A stretch of 64,000 nucleotides of DNA, from NCBI RefSeq assembly GCF_900055185.1, contig NZ_FIZX01000001.1:1488001-1552000 (forward strand), given 5' to 3'. The notes beneath the pieces were generated by a model that had not been told where the DNA came from, did no database searches, and worked only from the letters and a program-made list of their open reading frames with translations. The position numbers were made by a program, and so were the translations under genes. This document shows positions 44,853-55,445 of the stretch, piece after piece (the stretch's first letter is position 1; each line of letters opens with the position of its first letter). The stretch comes from Grimontia celer. Lineage in GTDB: Bacteria > Pseudomonadota > Gammaproteobacteria > Enterobacterales > Vibrionaceae.

Positions 44853-46091
44853 ATGAAGCAAACACAATCTCCTCTCGCTCGCATTGCCAATGCCAGTCTG
44901 GTTGTCCAGATTCTGGTCGGTATTATTGCGGGTGTCGCGTTGGCAAGTTTTTCGCCAGAAAGTGCCAAAGCCGTTGGATTCCTGGGCGAACTTTTTGTCA
45001 ATGCATTGAAAGCTGTTGCGCCAATTCTGGTATTCATCCTGGTTGCCGCATCCATTGCTAATCAACGCAAAGGCCAACACACACATCTTCGTCCAATCGT
45101 TATCCTTTACCTTGTTGGTACCTTTGCAGCTGCACTGACAGCAGTAACCATGAGTTTCCTGTTTCCAACGGAACTGACGCTAACAGCCTCTGACGCTGCA
45201 ATCGCACCGCCTGAAGGTATTGTTCAGGTCATCACTACCCTACTGTTCAGCATCGTTGACAACCCAATCAATGCCCTGATGAATGGCAACTTCATCGGTA
45301 TTCTTGCATGGGCAACCGGTTTAGGGATTGCTCTTCACCACGCGAATGACACCACAAAAACCGTATTCGGTGATGTTGCGGAGAGCGTGTCTTTTATCGT
45401 TCGTAACATCATCAAACTAGCACCACTGGGTATCTTTGGTCTGGTGGCGAAAACCTTTGCGGAAACTGGTTTTGAAGCACTAATGGGCTATGCTCACCTG
45501 CTGGCCGTTTTACTTGGAAGCATGGCGATCATCGCACTGGTCGTTAACCCAATTATCGTCTACTTCAAAACACGCTCTAACCCATACCCATTGGTGTTCC
45601 AATGCCTGCGTGAAAGTGGCATGACCGCCTTCTTTACGCGAAGCTCCGCTGCCAACATCCCTGTGAACATGCAGCTATGTAACCGTTTGAAGTTGGACAA
45701 AGATACTTACTCAGTGTCAATTCCACTGGGCGCAACCATCAACATGGGTGGTGCGGCGATTACCATCACAGTGCTGACGCTGGCGGCAGTTAACACTCTG
45801 GGCATTAAGGTAGATCTGGCAACTGCACTTCTGCTAAGCATCGTTGCGGCAGTTTCAGCATGTGGTGCGTCTGGTGTGGCTGGTGGTTCTCTACTGCTGA
45901 TCCCTCTGGCGTGTAATCTGTTTGGCATTCCTAATGATGTGGCGATGCAAGTTGTCGCGGTAGGTTTCATTATCGGCGTGGTTCAGGATTCAGCTGAAAC
46001 CGCACTGAACAGCTCAACAGACGTAGTATTTACTGCGGCGGCTTGTCGTGAAGTAGAGCGAAAAGCGGTACTGGAAAAGCTGGCGAAATAG
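44853..46091 (+). CDS. sstT: Serine/threonine:sodium symporter SstT
   Basis: 412 residues, dicarboxylate/amino acid:cation symporter family with about eight membrane helices and two re-entrant loops ([20 protein letters not shown] and the Gly/Ala/Ser-rich stretch near 330-350). The opening [26 protein letters not shown] is typical of SstT, which imports serine and threonine with Na+. Ends with a terminator. Confidence 0.93.
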   Translation: MKQTQSPLARIANASLVVQILVGIIAGVALASFSPESAKAVGFLGELFVNALKAVAPILVFILVAASIANQRKGQHTHLRPIVILYLVGTFAAALTAVTMSFLFPTELTLTASDAAIAPPEGIVQVITTLLFSIVDNPINALMNGNFIGILAWATGLGIALHHANDTTKTVFGDVAESVSFIVRNIIKLAPLGIFGLVAKTFAETGFEALMGYAHLLAVLLGSMAIIALVVNPIIVYFKTRSNPYPLVFQCLRESGMTAFFTRSSAANIPVNMQLCNRLKLDKDTYSVSIPLGATINMGGAAITITVLTLAAVNTLGIKVDLATALLLSIVAAVSACGASGVAGGSLLLIPLACNLFGIPNDVAMQVVAVGFIIGVVQDSAETALNSSTDVVFTAAACREVERKAVLEKLAK

Positions 46092-46113
46092 CAACCTATT
46101 CCCATCTTATGAG

Positions 46114-46133
46114 AAAGGCGCTTCGGCGCCTTT
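46114..46133 (+). terminator. Terminator after sstT
   Basis: Arms AAAGGCGC / GCGCCTTT around TTCG, followed by a T run. Confidence 0.88.
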
Positions 46134-46245
46134 TTTATTGGTTCTCAATTTCGCTCCGTTCAAAGCTTCATCAAACGTCTATCTTGGTTTACAGAAAGGT
46201 TTAGACGTCTAGACTGATAGCTTTCCTTTCTCCAAATTTATCCTA

Positions 46246-46251
46246 TATAAT
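46246..46251 (+). promoter_or_regulatory. -10 box of the ECF transporter operon
   Basis: A perfect TATAAT about 90 bases before the S-component start; no good -35 box is seen 17 bases upstream, where TTTCCT stands. Confidence 0.5.
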
Positions 46252-46266
46252 TCCGCCTCATTTTTT

Positions 46267-46328
46267 GCGAGCCACTTAAAATAATTGCATTACGAAGCGC
46301 CCTGGCTCGCCTTCGATAAGCCGGGCGC
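46267..46328 (+). promoter_or_regulatory. Leader with two mutually exclusive hairpins
   Basis: Stem 1 pairs GCGAGCC (46267-46273) with GGCTCGC (46304-46310). Stem 2 pairs GCGCCC-t-GGCT (46297-46307) with AGCCGGGCGC (46319-46328). Both need bases 46304-46307, so only one can form. Stem 2 ends two bases before the AAAGG ribosome-binding site of the S component. It does not show the conserved FMN riboswitch sequence. Confidence 0.6.
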
Positions 46329-46340
46329 GAAAGGTTATCT

Positions 46341-46889
46341 ATGAATTTCTCTGCAAAAACAGTCGTTATCATTGCCATTGGAGCCGCGCTCTACGGCATC
46401 GGTGGTTTACCCATGTTTGGTATCCCCGTTTTTGCCAACACCACACTGAAACCTGCTATGGCGATTCTGGCGCTATTCAGCGTGCTCTTTGGCCCAGGTG
46501 TCGGTTTTTTTGTTGGCTTCATTGGCCACTGGGTGACAGACCTTTTCGCAGGATGGGGCGTATGGCTGACCTGGGTATTGGGGTCAGGTATTGTCGGTAT
46601 GATCATCGGCCTCTTCCCGGTTCTAACCAGAAAGCGCCTCAAATACGGCCACTTCAAGCTACCTGATGTGTTCCTGTTTTCGCTGTTAGCATTGCTCGGC
46701 AATGTGGTCGGTTACGGCTGCTCAGCTTTTCTTGACACTATTTTGTACGCAGAACCTTTCACCAAGGTGTTTATCCAGCTTTGTATCATTGCCGCTGGTA
46801 ATGCTTTGCTCGTGTCAGTCGTCGGCTACTTCATCCTGCAATCTGTCGCCAAGCGCAATAGCCAGTGCCGTAACCTGACTGAGGCCTGA
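46341..46889 (+). CDS. ECF transporter S component (UPF0397 family)
   Basis: 182 residues with five or six membrane helices and the S-component pattern near the N terminus ([31 protein letters not shown]) that contacts the EcfT/EcfA module. Databases name this family an ECF-type riboflavin transporter substrate-binding protein, which I take from memory; thiamine-pathway substrates are also possible. It is followed by a fused ATPase gene and ecfT, so a complete transporter is encoded. Confidence 0.85.
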   Translation: MNFSAKTVVIIAIGAALYGIGGLPMFGIPVFANTTLKPAMAILALFSVLFGPGVGFFVGFIGHWVTDLFAGWGVWLTWVLGSGIVGMIIGLFPVLTRKRLKYGHFKLPDVFLFSLLALLGNVVGYGCSAFLDTILYAEPFTKVFIQLCIIAAGNALLVSVVGYFILQSVAKRNSQCRNLTEA

Positions 46890-46897
46890 CCATTTCC

Positions 46898-48592
46898 ATG
46901 ACCATCGAATTTAAAAACTTCAGCTTCCGTTACGATGCGCTGGTAAACCCGACGCTTAAAAATATCAATCTGCGTATTGAGAACGGTGAAAAAGTCCTGA
47001 TTATTGGCCCAAGTGGAAGCGGAAAATCCACGCTGGGTCAGTGTATTAACGGTTTAATTCCTCATGCTGTAGAAGGCGATATTTCTGGCGAACTTTTTAT
47101 CGGCGGTCACAACGCTAACACCATGTCGTTGGTTCAGCATACCGAACAAGTCGGCACCGTTTTGCAAGATACCGACAGCCAGTTTGTTGGTCTAACCGTA
47201 GGTGAAGACATCGCTTTCGCGCTGGAAAACCAACAGGTTTCAGTTGCTGATATGTACCCTGTTGTGAAAGCTACTGCCAAGATGGTTGAGCTGGAAACTC
47301 TGCTAAACCATGCGCCTCATGATCTATCCGGTGGCCAGAAACAACGTGTATCTCTTGCTGGCGTGCTGGTCGACGATGTCGATGTGCTGCTGTTTGATGA
47401 ACCGCTAGCCGCTCTTGATCCAAAAACAGGCAAGCGCACCATTGAAGTTATCGACCAACTGCACCGTGATACCGGTAAAACTATCATCATCATTGAGCAC
47501 CGTTTGGAAGATGTGCTGACCCAGCATGTTGACCGCGTGATACTGATGGATAACGGCACCATAGTGGCAGACACCACGCCGAATGCGCTGATAATGTCTG
47601 GTTTGCTTGAAACTCATGGTATCCGCCAACCGCTCTACTTTTCTGCTCTCAAACATGCAGGTTGTCAGCTGGCTGAATCCGATTCTCCTGCCTATCTGTC
47701 AACGCTACCCGTCGAGAAGTTCAAAGAGTCGCTCCAACATTGGGCAACAGCGAACAACGCTTCTGCTCGCAAAGAAAATCAGCAGCCTTTGCTAGCTGTG
47801 GAAGGACTCACCTACTCCTATGACGGTGAGAAAAATGCGCTTGAAGACATTTCCTTCACTGTTCACCGCGGCGAATTGGTATCCATTCTCGGTAAAAACG
47901 GTTCGGGTAAATCTACCATCACCAAGTTGGTGATGGGTGTTTTAGAACCGGACTCAGGAAGCATTACTTTCGAAGGTCAGGGTTTCAATCAGCTGTCGAT
48001 TTTTGAGCGAAGCAAGAAAGTCGGCGTCGTAATGCAAAACCCTAATCATATGATTTCCCACCACATGATCATGGATGAAGTGGCATTCGGCCTGAAAAAC
48101 CAAGGTTTGGATGACAAAGAGATCGAACAACGCTGTCTTGAAGTACTTGAATTTTGCGGTCTGAGCAAATACCGACACTGGCCAGTTGATGCGCTCAGCT
48201 ACGGCCAGAAGAAACGTGTCACTATCGCTTCTATTCTGGTGATGGAGCCTGAACTGCTAATTCTGGACGAGCCGACTGCGGGTCAGGATTACCGCAACTA
48301 CACCGCGATGCTGTCCTTTATCAAACGACTCAACGAAGAACGCGGAGTAACAGTGATGATCATTTCCCATGACCTGCACCTGGTGCTTGAAAATACCACC
48401 CGTTCGATCGTAATTGCTGACAGTAAGTTGATTGCTGATGCACCAATGACTGACGTCTTTAGTCAGCCGGCTTTATTAGAGAGTGCCAACTTAACCACCA
48501 CCAGCCTTTATGAGCTGGCAGAGCGGGCTGATATCAGCGATATCAATGGATTCATGCAGCAGTTTATTGAGACAGAGAGCAACGCCAAATGA
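46898..48592 (+). CDS. ECF transporter ATPase, two fused ABC domains
   Basis: 564 residues with two complete ATP-binding cassettes. The first (about 1-240) has Walker A GPSGSGKST, signature LSGGQKQR and Walker B VLLFDEP; the second (about 295-530) has GKNGSGKST, LSYGQKKR and LLILDEP. The arrangement is that of fused EcfA1/EcfA2. It starts nine bases after the S component and overlaps the EcfT gene by four bases. Confidence 0.93.
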   Translation: MTIEFKNFSFRYDALVNPTLKNINLRIENGEKVLIIGPSGSGKSTLGQCINGLIPHAVEGDISGELFIGGHNANTMSLVQHTEQVGTVLQDTDSQFVGLTVGEDIAFALENQQVSVADMYPVVKATAKMVELETLLNHAPHDLSGGQKQRVSLAGVLVDDVDVLLFDEPLAALDPKTGKRTIEVIDQLHRDTGKTIIIIEHRLEDVLTQHVDRVILMDNGTIVADTTPNALIMSGLLETHGIRQPLYFSALKHAGCQLAESDSPAYLSTLPVEKFKESLQHWATANNASARKENQQPLLAVEGLTYSYDGEKNALEDISFTVHRGELVSILGKNGSGKSTITKLVMGVLEPDSGSITFEGQGFNQLSIFERSKKVGVVMQNPNHMISHHMIMDEVAFGLKNQGLDDKEIEQRCLEVLEFCGLSKYRHWPVDALSYGQKKRVTIASILVMEPELLILDEPTAGQDYRNYTAMLSFIKRLNEERGVTVMIISHDLHLVLENTTRSIVIADSKLIADAPMTDVFSQPALLESANLTTTSLYELAERADISDINGFMQQFIETESNAK

Positions 48593-49428
48593 AAGCATCC
48601 AAAATGAAGTTTGGTATCAACTACATTGATACTCAATCGCCACTTCATGCGCTGAATGGCATCACCAAATTTGCCCTCTTCATGGCTTGGGTGACCGTCG
48701 TATTAACAACGTTCGACTTGCGCATTATCGTAGTAATGGTACTGCTTGGTCTGGCTTTGTTGAAAATGACAGGCGTGGCTTTTCAGGTCTACAAACCGCT
48801 TTTGCTTGGTACCTTGAGTGTGCTGAGTATGAATGCGGTGTTCATGTTTCTGGTTGCACCACAACAAGGCTCTGAATGGACAAATACTACGACCGAGATT
48901 TTTGCGTTACCGGGTAACTATTCGCTGACTCAGGAAACCCTGTTTTACCTACTGACGGTCACGTTGAAATACTTCAGCATGTTCCCTATCGCTCTGGTAT
49001 TTGTGTTTACCACTCACCCAACGGAATTTGCGTCTAGCCTGAACCGCATTGGTGTTCCTTACAAAATTGCCTATGCCGTCAGTCTGACACTTCGCTATTT
49101 ACCGGAGGTGAAGAACGATTTCGTCAATATCATGCATGCGCAGCAAGCTCGCGGCGTGGATTTCTCAAAGAACGCACCTCTGATGACACGTTTCCGTGGT
49201 GTGGCAAAAATCCTGATCCCGTTGATTTTCTCCAGCTTGGACCGCGCTGACGAGATCTCGAATGCGATGACGCTTCGCGGGTTTGGGCGCAATACATCGC
49301 GCACCTGGTATAACGAACGTCCACTTGTGGCGAAAGACTGGAGCATGTTGGCACTGATTGCCATCTGTGTTGCGCTCGCACTGACTAAACGTTCACTCGA
49401 CAACGGTGTCGTCTGGTATCCGCTGTAA
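48589..49428 (+). CDS. ECF transporter transmembrane component EcfT
   Basis: 279 residues, about five or six membrane helices and a cytoplasmic coupling region with the EcfT Ala-Arg-Gly motifs HAQQARGVD and TLRGFGR. The start overlaps the ATPase gene as ATGA. Completes the ECF operon. Confidence 0.92.
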   Translation: MKASKMKFGINYIDTQSPLHALNGITKFALFMAWVTVVLTTFDLRIIVVMVLLGLALLKMTGVAFQVYKPLLLGTLSVLSMNAVFMFLVAPQQGSEWTNTTTEIFALPGNYSLTQETLFYLLTVTLKYFSMFPIALVFVFTTHPTEFASSLNRIGVPYKIAYAVSLTLRYLPEVKNDFVNIMHAQQARGVDFSKNAPLMTRFRGVAKILIPLIFSSLDRADEISNAMTLRGFGRNTSRTWYNERPLVAKDWSMLALIAICVALALTKRSLDNGVVWYPL

Positions 49429-49432
49429 ACGA

Positions 49433-49457
49433 AAAAAGGAGCCGCTGGCTCCTTTTT
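49433..49457. terminator. Bidirectional terminator between ecfT and mlc
   Basis: Eleven-base arms AAAAAGGAGCC / GGCTCCTTTTT around GCT. Confidence 0.88.
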
Positions 49458-49475
49458 CAATCTGCAGAATATAAC

Positions 49476-50690
49476 TCAGCCTTCCAGCACCTTCATCAAC
49501 AGATAGCCGTCGTACATAGCGCGCTTAACCAGCGCGGCACCCGGCATGGTTGCCTGTGTGTAGAAGTGGCTTTCCTCAAGCATCAGGTTCTCAAAATAGT
49601 GCGGAAGCGTTTGGTTCTGAATGCGTTCCATAATGGCTGGATACAACACAGATTTCGCCTGGTTAAATTCACCGCCAATCAAGATCCGCTCTGGGTTAAA
49701 CAAGTTCACCACGATAGCAATTGCCTGGCCCAGGTTGTGCCCCAGCTCAGTGATCACTTTTACGGCAACGCCATCACCGTCCACTGCCGCTGCACACAGA
49801 GAATCAATCGTCAACGGTTTGTCTTGCAATACGCTCTCATGGCCTTGGTTCAGCAGTACCTGTGCATCTTCCAACACAGCTTGCAAGCTCGCCACTGTTT
49901 CCAAACAACCGCTATTACCGCAATAGCAGCGCTTGCCGAAAGGTTTAATCTGAATATGGCCCAATTCGCCGATGTTACCCACCTGGCCTTCAAGCACTTT
50001 CCCGTCAATCATAATGCCAGCGCCAACACCGTGATGAATGGAAATCAGTACCGAGTTTTCGACATCACGTGCGTTGCCAAATAGCTTTTCAGCCAGAGCC
50101 CAAGAACGGGTGTCATTACCGATAAAGACCGGCAAACCTGTTGCACGATGAATCGCGGGCCCTAACGGCATGTTGTGAACATCATAATGTGGCATTTGAA
50201 TTACAATGCCCTGAGCACTGTTGACTAAACCAGGAAGTGAGACAGCGATGGCAGTAACACGGTCAACGACATTGGAATGTGTTGAGAAGAACTGATTGAT
50301 ATGCTGCTGAATCAGTTCAAGCAATATGTCCTGCTCGAGAACCAGAATATCGTGACGTTCCTCCACCAGAATGTCGCCACCCAATTCATGTAACGCCAGC
50401 GTCAGATACCCACGCCCTAAGCGGATGGAGAGGAATTGCCAGCCTTCATTATTCAGCACCAAACCAATCGCAGGACGCCCACGGCTGACAGGTTCACCGT
50501 ATTCGGTCTCCTTGACCAAATGCGCTTCAATCAATTCTCGGGTAATTTTGGTAATACTGGCAGGCGCTAACTGGCTGCGCTTAGAGAGTTCAATTCGGGA
50601 GATTGGCCCTAGCTGATCGATCAACTTATATACTGCTCCAGCGTTGTTACGCTTGATGTGATCTATATGTCCTGGCTGGGCGAGGATCAT
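49476..50690 (-). CDS. mlc: ROK family regulator Mlc
   Basis: 404 residues from the ATG at 50690, chosen because AGGGAG precedes it and E. coli Mlc begins with the matching QPGHID-IK-NAGAVY sequence. It has an N-terminal helix-turn-helix (ISRIELSKRSQLAPASITKITRELIEAHL) and the ROK sugar-kinase-like domain with the zinc motif CYCGNSGCLE. In E. coli Mlc represses glucose PTS genes until bound to EIICB-Glc. Alignment is to Mlc along the length. Confidence 0.88.
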   Translation of the reverse strand: MILAQPGHIDHIKRNNAGAVYKLIDQLGPISRIELSKRSQLAPASITKITRELIEAHLVKETEYGEPVSRGRPAIGLVLNNEGWQFLSIRLGRGYLTLALHELGGDILVEERHDILVLEQDILLELIQQHINQFFSTHSNVVDRVTAIAVSLPGLVNSAQGIVIQMPHYDVHNMPLGPAIHRATGLPVFIGNDTRSWALAEKLFGNARDVENSVLISIHHGVGAGIMIDGKVLEGQVGNIGELGHIQIKPFGKRCYCGNSGCLETVASLQAVLEDAQVLLNQGHESVLQDKPLTIDSLCAAAVDGDGVAVKVITELGHNLGQAIAIVVNLFNPERILIGGEFNQAKSVLYPAIMERIQNQTLPHYFENLMLEESHFYTQATMPGAALVKRAMYDGYLLMKVLEG

Positions 50691-50950
50691 CCCATGCTCC
50701 CTGTGAATTTCTTTAATATTGAATTTTTTTACTTTGCGAAGTAATTGTGAAGCGTCATGAGATAATGTCGTGAACCACGTCACGAGCTAATTGATTTACC
50801 GCATAGACAAATTGTTCAGTTTCCTAAAATCAACAAGTTAGCGACATTTCAATCTGTAACAGATGTTTCTGTTCATTTCTGGTCAAGACAGCCACGACTG
50901 AAACTGACATAATCTGCCCCCTCTTTAGAATCAGTGACTGTTATAGCGGT

Positions 50951-51613
50951 ATGTACAACGTCAACGAAATTTTCGAAACCATTCAGGGCGAAGGGACCTT
51001 CACCGGCGTGCCTTCTGTCTTTGTTCGCCTCCAAGGTTGCCCTGTGGGCTGCCCTTGGTGCGATACGCGTCAGACGTGGGATACCCTTCCAGCAGACGAA
51101 CGGGACTTTGGTACCATCATCACCAAAAACGGCGACAGCCCGCTGTGGACCCAAGTAACTGCTGAAGAGGTCATCACACATTTGCAGGCCAGCTACAGCG
51201 CAAAACATGTAGTGATTACCGGTGGTGAACCTTGTATGTTTGACCTCCTTCCTCTGACTTCACTATTAGAATCAGAGGGTTATCGTTGCCAAATCGAAAC
51301 CAGTGGCACATACGCTGTGAAGGCTACACCAAACACTTGGGTGACGGTTTCTCCTAAAATCAACATGCGTGGAAAACTGCCTGTGCTGGCAGAAGCACTT
51401 AAACGTGCGAATGAAATTAAGCACCCTGTTGGCACGGAAACAGATATTGAGAAACTTGACGAGCTACTGAAAGATACTGATTTAACTGGAAAAGAAGTTG
51501 CTCTTCAGCCTATCAGCCAAAAAGCACGTGCGACAAACCTGTGTATTGAAGTCTGCATAAAAAGAAACTGGCGTTTATCAATACAGACGCATAAGTATCT
51601 AGAGATTGCCTGA
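50951..51613 (+). CDS. queE: 7-carboxy-7-deazaguanine synthase
   Basis: 220 residues of the short gammaproteobacterial radical-SAM QueE type. The cluster motif is CPVGCPWC (residues 30-37), followed by DTRQTWD and an inserted segment before VITGGEPC. It makes CDG from 6-carboxy-tetrahydropterin in the queuosine pathway. The SD before the ATG at 50951 is weak. Convergent with queD. Confidence 0.95.
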   Translation: MYNVNEIFETIQGEGTFTGVPSVFVRLQGCPVGCPWCDTRQTWDTLPADERDFGTIITKNGDSPLWTQVTAEEVITHLQASYSAKHVVITGGEPCMFDLLPLTSLLESEGYRCQIETSGTYAVKATPNTWVTVSPKINMRGKLPVLAEALKRANEIKHPVGTETDIEKLDELLKDTDLTGKEVALQPISQKARATNLCIEVCIKRNWRLSIQTHKYLEIA

Positions 51614-51651
51614 ATTAAGCGCATAGACTGCTTATTTTTCAAGGCATAAAA

Positions 51652-51672
51652 AAAGGGCCAATTGGGCCCTTT
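51652..51672. terminator. Bidirectional terminator between queE and queD
   Basis: Arms AAAGGGCC / GGCCCTTT around AATTG with A and T tracts on the two sides. Confidence 0.85.
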
Positions 51673-51699
51673 CTTATTCAACGATTAATATCGAACCAC

Positions 51700-52062
51700 T
51701 CACTCGCCTGTGTAAATACAGCCAGCAGTACAGGTTTCTTTAATCATCACTTTGCTCAAGATTGGAAGTTCAGGCTTGAGCTGATCCCAAATCCACTTTG
51801 CCAACACTTCACTGGTTGGGTTTTCCAGACCTTCAATATCATTCAGATAGTAGTGGTCAAGACGATCATAAATCGGTTTGAATGCTTGTTTAATCTCGGA
51901 GAAATCAATCACCCAGCCAGTATGTGGGTCTACTTCGCCTGCTACATAGATACGAACCAAAAAAGAGTGGCCATGTAGACGCCCACACTTATGCCCCTCT
52001 GGAACATTCGGCAGTCGGTGTGCCGCTTCAAACATGAATTCTTTAAACAGTTCGGTATGCAT
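51700..52062 (-). CDS. queD: 6-carboxy-5,6,7,8-tetrahydropterin synthase
   Basis: 120 residues with the QueD/PTPS motif CGRLHGHSF (residues 26-34), holding the catalytic Cys and two zinc histidines; the third zinc histidine is in AAHR. It converts 7,8-dihydroneopterin triphosphate to CPH4, one step before QueE. Confidence 0.94.
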   Translation of the reverse strand: MHTELFKEFMFEAAHRLPNVPEGHKCGRLHGHSFLVRIYVAGEVDPHTGWVIDFSEIKQAFKPIYDRLDHYYLNDIEGLENPTSEVLAKWIWDQLKPELPILSKVMIKETCTAGCIYTGE

Positions 52063-52402
52063 TTTTAGCGTTCCTGTGATCGAGAGTTTTTACATTGCGC
52101 GGCGATGCTACTCAATTATTGCGTTGAGCTCAAACTGAATCAGTTCTGAAGCTTTTCCTGTTTGTACGGGACAACCCCAATGAAGTTAACACAAACCTCA
52201 AAGTGAAAAGGAAAAACAAATACTGTTTTAACTCTCCACCTTCCGAATTTAGCTGGTTTTTTCTTCGATCTCATCGCACCATCAATCCTCAGGACACCTG
52301 CATCTTGAGGTAGCTCAGGTATGCGGGTAAACTTGCCAGTCCTAGTGCGAATTATCCTAATCCGACGACTCTGAATCGTCGGATATTCTTCAACGGAGTT
52401 AG
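52063..52402. other. Interval between queD and asnS
   Basis: 340 bases holding both promoters. It has CTTGAGGTAGCT near 52303, an inverse copy of part of the palindrome upstream of htpX, and the hairpin at 52361-52383 just before asnS. No ORF is seen. Confidence 0.6.
52361..52383 (+). promoter_or_regulatory. Hairpin in the asnS 5' leader
   Basis: Perfect eight-base arms TCCGACGA / TCGTCGGA around a seven-base loop, 20 bases before the asnS start codon and not followed by a T run. It may influence translation or mRNA stability. Confidence 0.5.
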
Positions 52403-53812
52403 ATGCAAATTATGAACTATGTGCCTGTAGCAGACGTCCTGCACGGCAAAGCGGCAGTAGACACAGAAGTCACTGTTCGCGGTTGGATCCGCACACGTCG
52501 TGATTCAAAAGCCGGTATTTCTTTCCTTGCCATTTATGACGGCTCTTGTTTTGACCCTATCCAGGCGGTTGTTCCTAATGAGCTGAATAATTACCAGGAA
52601 GAAGTATTGCGTCTTACCACAGGCTGCTCTGTAGAAGTTACAGGTAAAGTGGTAGAAAGTCCGGGACAAGGTCAGGCATACGAACTGCAAGCAACTAACG
52701 TGAAAGTAGTTGGTTGGGTTGAAGATGCAGACACGTACCCAATGGCGAAAACCCGTCACTCAATTGAGTACCTGCGTGAAGTGGCTCACCTGCGCCCACG
52801 CACCAACGTCATTGGTGCGGTAGCACGTGTACGTAACTGTCTGGCACAAGCGATTCACCGCTTCTACCACGAGCAAGGTTACTTCTGGGTATCTGCTCCA
52901 CTAATCACTGCGTCTGACGCTGAAGGTGCTGGTGAAATGTTCCGCGTTTCTACACTGGACATGGAAAACCTGCCTCGCACTGACAAAGGCGACGTTGATT
53001 ACAACGAAGATTTCTTCGGTAAAGAAACCTTCCTGACCGTATCTGGTCAGTTGAACGCAGAAGCTTACGCTTGTGCGATCAGCAAGGTTTACACCTTCGG
53101 CCCAACTTTCCGTGCTGAAAACTCAAACACCAGCCGCCACCTTGCGGAATTCTGGATGGTTGAGCCAGAAGTCGCGTTTGCAGAGCTTGACGATGTCGCG
53201 AAGCTGGCAGAAGACATGCTGAAGTTTGTGTTCAAAGCCGTGCTTGAAGAGCGCCGTGACGACTTAGAATTCTTTGCTCAGCGTATCGATAAAGAAGCCA
53301 TCAGCCGTCTTGAGAAGTTTGTTGATTCTGATTTCGCTCAGGTGGACTACACCGATGCTATCGACATCCTTATCAAATCAGGCAAGAAGTTCGAATTCCC
53401 TGTTGAGTGGGGTATCGACCTGGCTTCCGAGCATGAGCGCTTCCTGGCAGAAGAACACTTCAACGCGCCAGTTATCGTGAAGAACTACCCGAAAGACATC
53501 AAAGCTTTCTACATGCGCTTGAACGACGACGGAAAGACTGTTGCTGCAATGGACGTTCTGGCACCTGGCATCGGTGAAATCATCGGCGGTGCACAGCGTG
53601 AAGAACGTCTGGATGTACTTGACGAGCGTATGCGCGCGATGAACATCGACCCAGAGCACATGAACTGGTATCGCGACCTGCGCCGTTACGGCACTGTGCC
53701 ACACGCTGGTTTCGGTCTGGGCTTCGAGCGTCTGGTATCTTACGTGACGGGTATGGGCAACGTTCGTGACGTTATCCCATTCCCACGTACGCCACGTAGC
53801 GCAAACTTCTAA
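52403..53812 (+). CDS. asnS: Asparaginyl-tRNA synthetase
   Basis: 469 residues, class II aminoacyl-tRNA synthetase. An OB-fold anticodon-binding domain (about 1-105) precedes the catalytic domain with [21 protein letters not shown] (motif 2) and [15 protein letters not shown] (motif 3). It closely follows E. coli AsnS. The ATG at 52403 has GGAG upstream; a second ATG at 52412 is possible. A terminator follows. Confidence 0.97.
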   Translation: MQIMNYVPVADVLHGKAAVDTEVTVRGWIRTRRDSKAGISFLAIYDGSCFDPIQAVVPNELNNYQEEVLRLTTGCSVEVTGKVVESPGQGQAYELQATNVKVVGWVEDADTYPMAKTRHSIEYLREVAHLRPRTNVIGAVARVRNCLAQAIHRFYHEQGYFWVSAPLITASDAEGAGEMFRVSTLDMENLPRTDKGDVDYNEDFFGKETFLTVSGQLNAEAYACAISKVYTFGPTFRAENSNTSRHLAEFWMVEPEVAFAELDDVAKLAEDMLKFVFKAVLEERRDDLEFFAQRIDKEAISRLEKFVDSDFAQVDYTDAIDILIKSGKKFEFPVEWGIDLASEHERFLAEEHFNAPVIVKNYPKDIKAFYMRLNDDGKTVAAMDVLAPGIGEIIGGAQREERLDVLDERMRAMNIDPEHMNWYRDLRRYGTVPHAGFGLGFERLVSYVTGMGNVRDVIPFPRTPRSANF

Positions 53813-53829
53813 TCCATTTTGGATTTTTA

Positions 53830-53851
53830 AAAGGTCGCGAAAGCGGCCTTT
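53830..53851 (+). terminator. Terminator after asnS
   Basis: Arms AAAGGTCGC / GCGGCCTTT (one G-U pair) around GAAA, followed by T residues. Confidence 0.85.
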
Positions 53852-54127
53852 TTTGTCTGTAATTTTTCTTCATCTGGTGCGCGAAATTCTCGTCTTCTCT
53901 GGCACGTCCGACTCCCCTTCTCATGGGTGTTTCAGGATTTTGTGTCACTCCTCCAAAACTTGTCTGTTCCACATCACGCCAATAAGAAAAGATAGAGAAA
54001 TAGAGGCTTTGTTGGCATCCGGCAGCCAAGTGATAGCTAATCGTAAAAAATCCTTAAATTTCCGTTTTATTACGATCAGCCAAATGTTATAAAAAAAGAA
54101 AGTTACTAACGCCATGGATGAACGAAG

Positions 54128-55321
54128 ATGTTTGAAAAAATTGCTGCGGCTCCCGCCGACCCTATTCTAGGCCTAACCGAAGAATTCAAAGCCGATGCCC
54201 GTGCTGAGAAAATCAATTTGGGTGTAGGTATTTACAAGGATGAATCCGGAAACACCCCTGTTCTGGCAACCGTTAAAAAAGCAGAAGCTGTTCTGCTGGA
54301 AAACGAAACCACCAAATCTTACCTGGCGATTCCAGGTACCCCTGAATACGGTCTGGCAGTGCAAAAACTGCTGTTCGGCGCTGACGCTCCAGTAATTGCT
54401 GACAAACGTGCGCAAACTGCACAAGCTCCGGGTGGTACCGGCGCACTTCGTCTGGCAGCTGAATTCATTAAACGCCAACTTGGCGACGTGAAAGTTTGGG
54501 TGAGCAACCCAACTTGGGCAAACCACAATGGCGTATTCGCAGCGGCGGGTCTGGAAGTCGCACAGTACAGCTACTACAACGCAGAAACCAAAGACATGGA
54601 TTTCGACGCGATGTTGGCTGACCTGCAAACCGCAAACGCTGGTGATGTTGTGCTTCTGCACGGCTGCTGCCACAACCCAACCGGTATCGACCCAGATGCT
54701 AGCCAATGGCAACAACTGGCAGCACTGGTGAAAGAAAAAGGTCTTCTGCCTCTGTTTGACTTCGCTTACCAAGGTTTTGCAAAAGGCGTTGAAGAAGATG
54801 CTGCAGGTCTGCGTATTTTTGCAGAAAGCTGCTCAGAGCTTCTAGTCGCAAGTTCATTCTCGAAAAACTTCGGTTTGTACAATGAGCGTGTTGGTGCATT
54901 CACATTGGTAGGTCAATCTGCTGAGCAAGCAGCAACTGCATTCAGCCAAGTGAAGAGCATTGCGCGTGTTATCTACTCTAACCCACCAGCGCACGGCGCT
55001 GCGGTTGTGACTGTTATCCTGAACGATGCCGCACTGCGTGCAGAGTGGGAGCAGGAAGTGGCAGACATGCGTGTTCGTATTCAAGCAATGCGCGAACTGT
55101 TTGTAGCGACCTTGAAAGAAGAAGGTGTAGACCGCGACTTCAGCTTCATCGAACGTCAAAACGGCATGTTCTCTTTCTCTGGCCTGACCAAAGAACAAGT
55201 GAACCAACTGAAAGAAGAGTTCGGTGTTTATATTGTTGGCTCTGGTCGCATCAGCGTCGCTGGTATGACGCGCTCAAACATGGGCCCACTATGTAAAGGT
55301 ATTGCTGCTGTTCTGAAATAA
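54128..55321 (+). CDS. aspC: Aspartate aminotransferase
   Basis: 397 residues, fold type I PLP aminotransferase. It follows E. coli AspC closely ([33 protein letters not shown]) and has the PLP lysine in [15 protein letters not shown]. It interconverts aspartate/2-oxoglutarate with oxaloacetate/glutamate; aromatic activity is possible. Confidence 0.95.
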   Translation: MFEKIAAAPADPILGLTEEFKADARAEKINLGVGIYKDESGNTPVLATVKKAEAVLLENETTKSYLAIPGTPEYGLAVQKLLFGADAPVIADKRAQTAQAPGGTGALRLAAEFIKRQLGDVKVWVSNPTWANHNGVFAAAGLEVAQYSYYNAETKDMDFDAMLADLQTANAGDVVLLHGCCHNPTGIDPDASQWQQLAALVKEKGLLPLFDFAYQGFAKGVEEDAAGLRIFAESCSELLVASSFSKNFGLYNERVGAFTLVGQSAEQAATAFSQVKSIARVIYSNPPAHGAAVVTVILNDAALRAEWEQEVADMRVRIQAMRELFVATLKEEGVDRDFSFIERQNGMFSFSGLTKEQVNQLKEEFGVYIVGSGRISVAGMTRSNMGPLCKGIAAVLK

Positions 55322-55340
55322 TCCGGAACGGTAGAGACAG

Positions 55341-55364
55341 AAAAAGCGCCAATCGGCGCTTTTT
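55341..55364 (+). terminator. Terminator after aspC
   Basis: Ten-base arms AAAAAGCGCC / GGCGCTTTTT around AATC with a T-rich tail. Confidence 0.88.
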
Positions 55365-55395
55365 CTTTTTGAGCTGCTTTATATCAGCCGGATTT

Positions 55396-55443
55396 ATACC
55401 AATCACAGTAGGTAGGTGATCAGATATTTATTACGATTGGTAT
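55396..55443. repeat. 48-bp element with perfect inverted ends, MITE-like
   Basis: Begins ATACCAATC and ends GATTGGTAT, exact inverse copies, around 30 AT-rich bases. It ends three bases before the folE stop codon and sits between the convergent aspC and folE genes. I recall similar ACCAATC-bounded sequences in Vibrionaceae intergenic regions, but have not compared them. Confidence 0.55.
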
Positions 55444-55445
55444 TA

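Noticed and set aside
46252-46340. FMN riboswitch before the ECF S component
   Set aside because: The leader is under 90 bases and the conserved FMN core sequences are absent.
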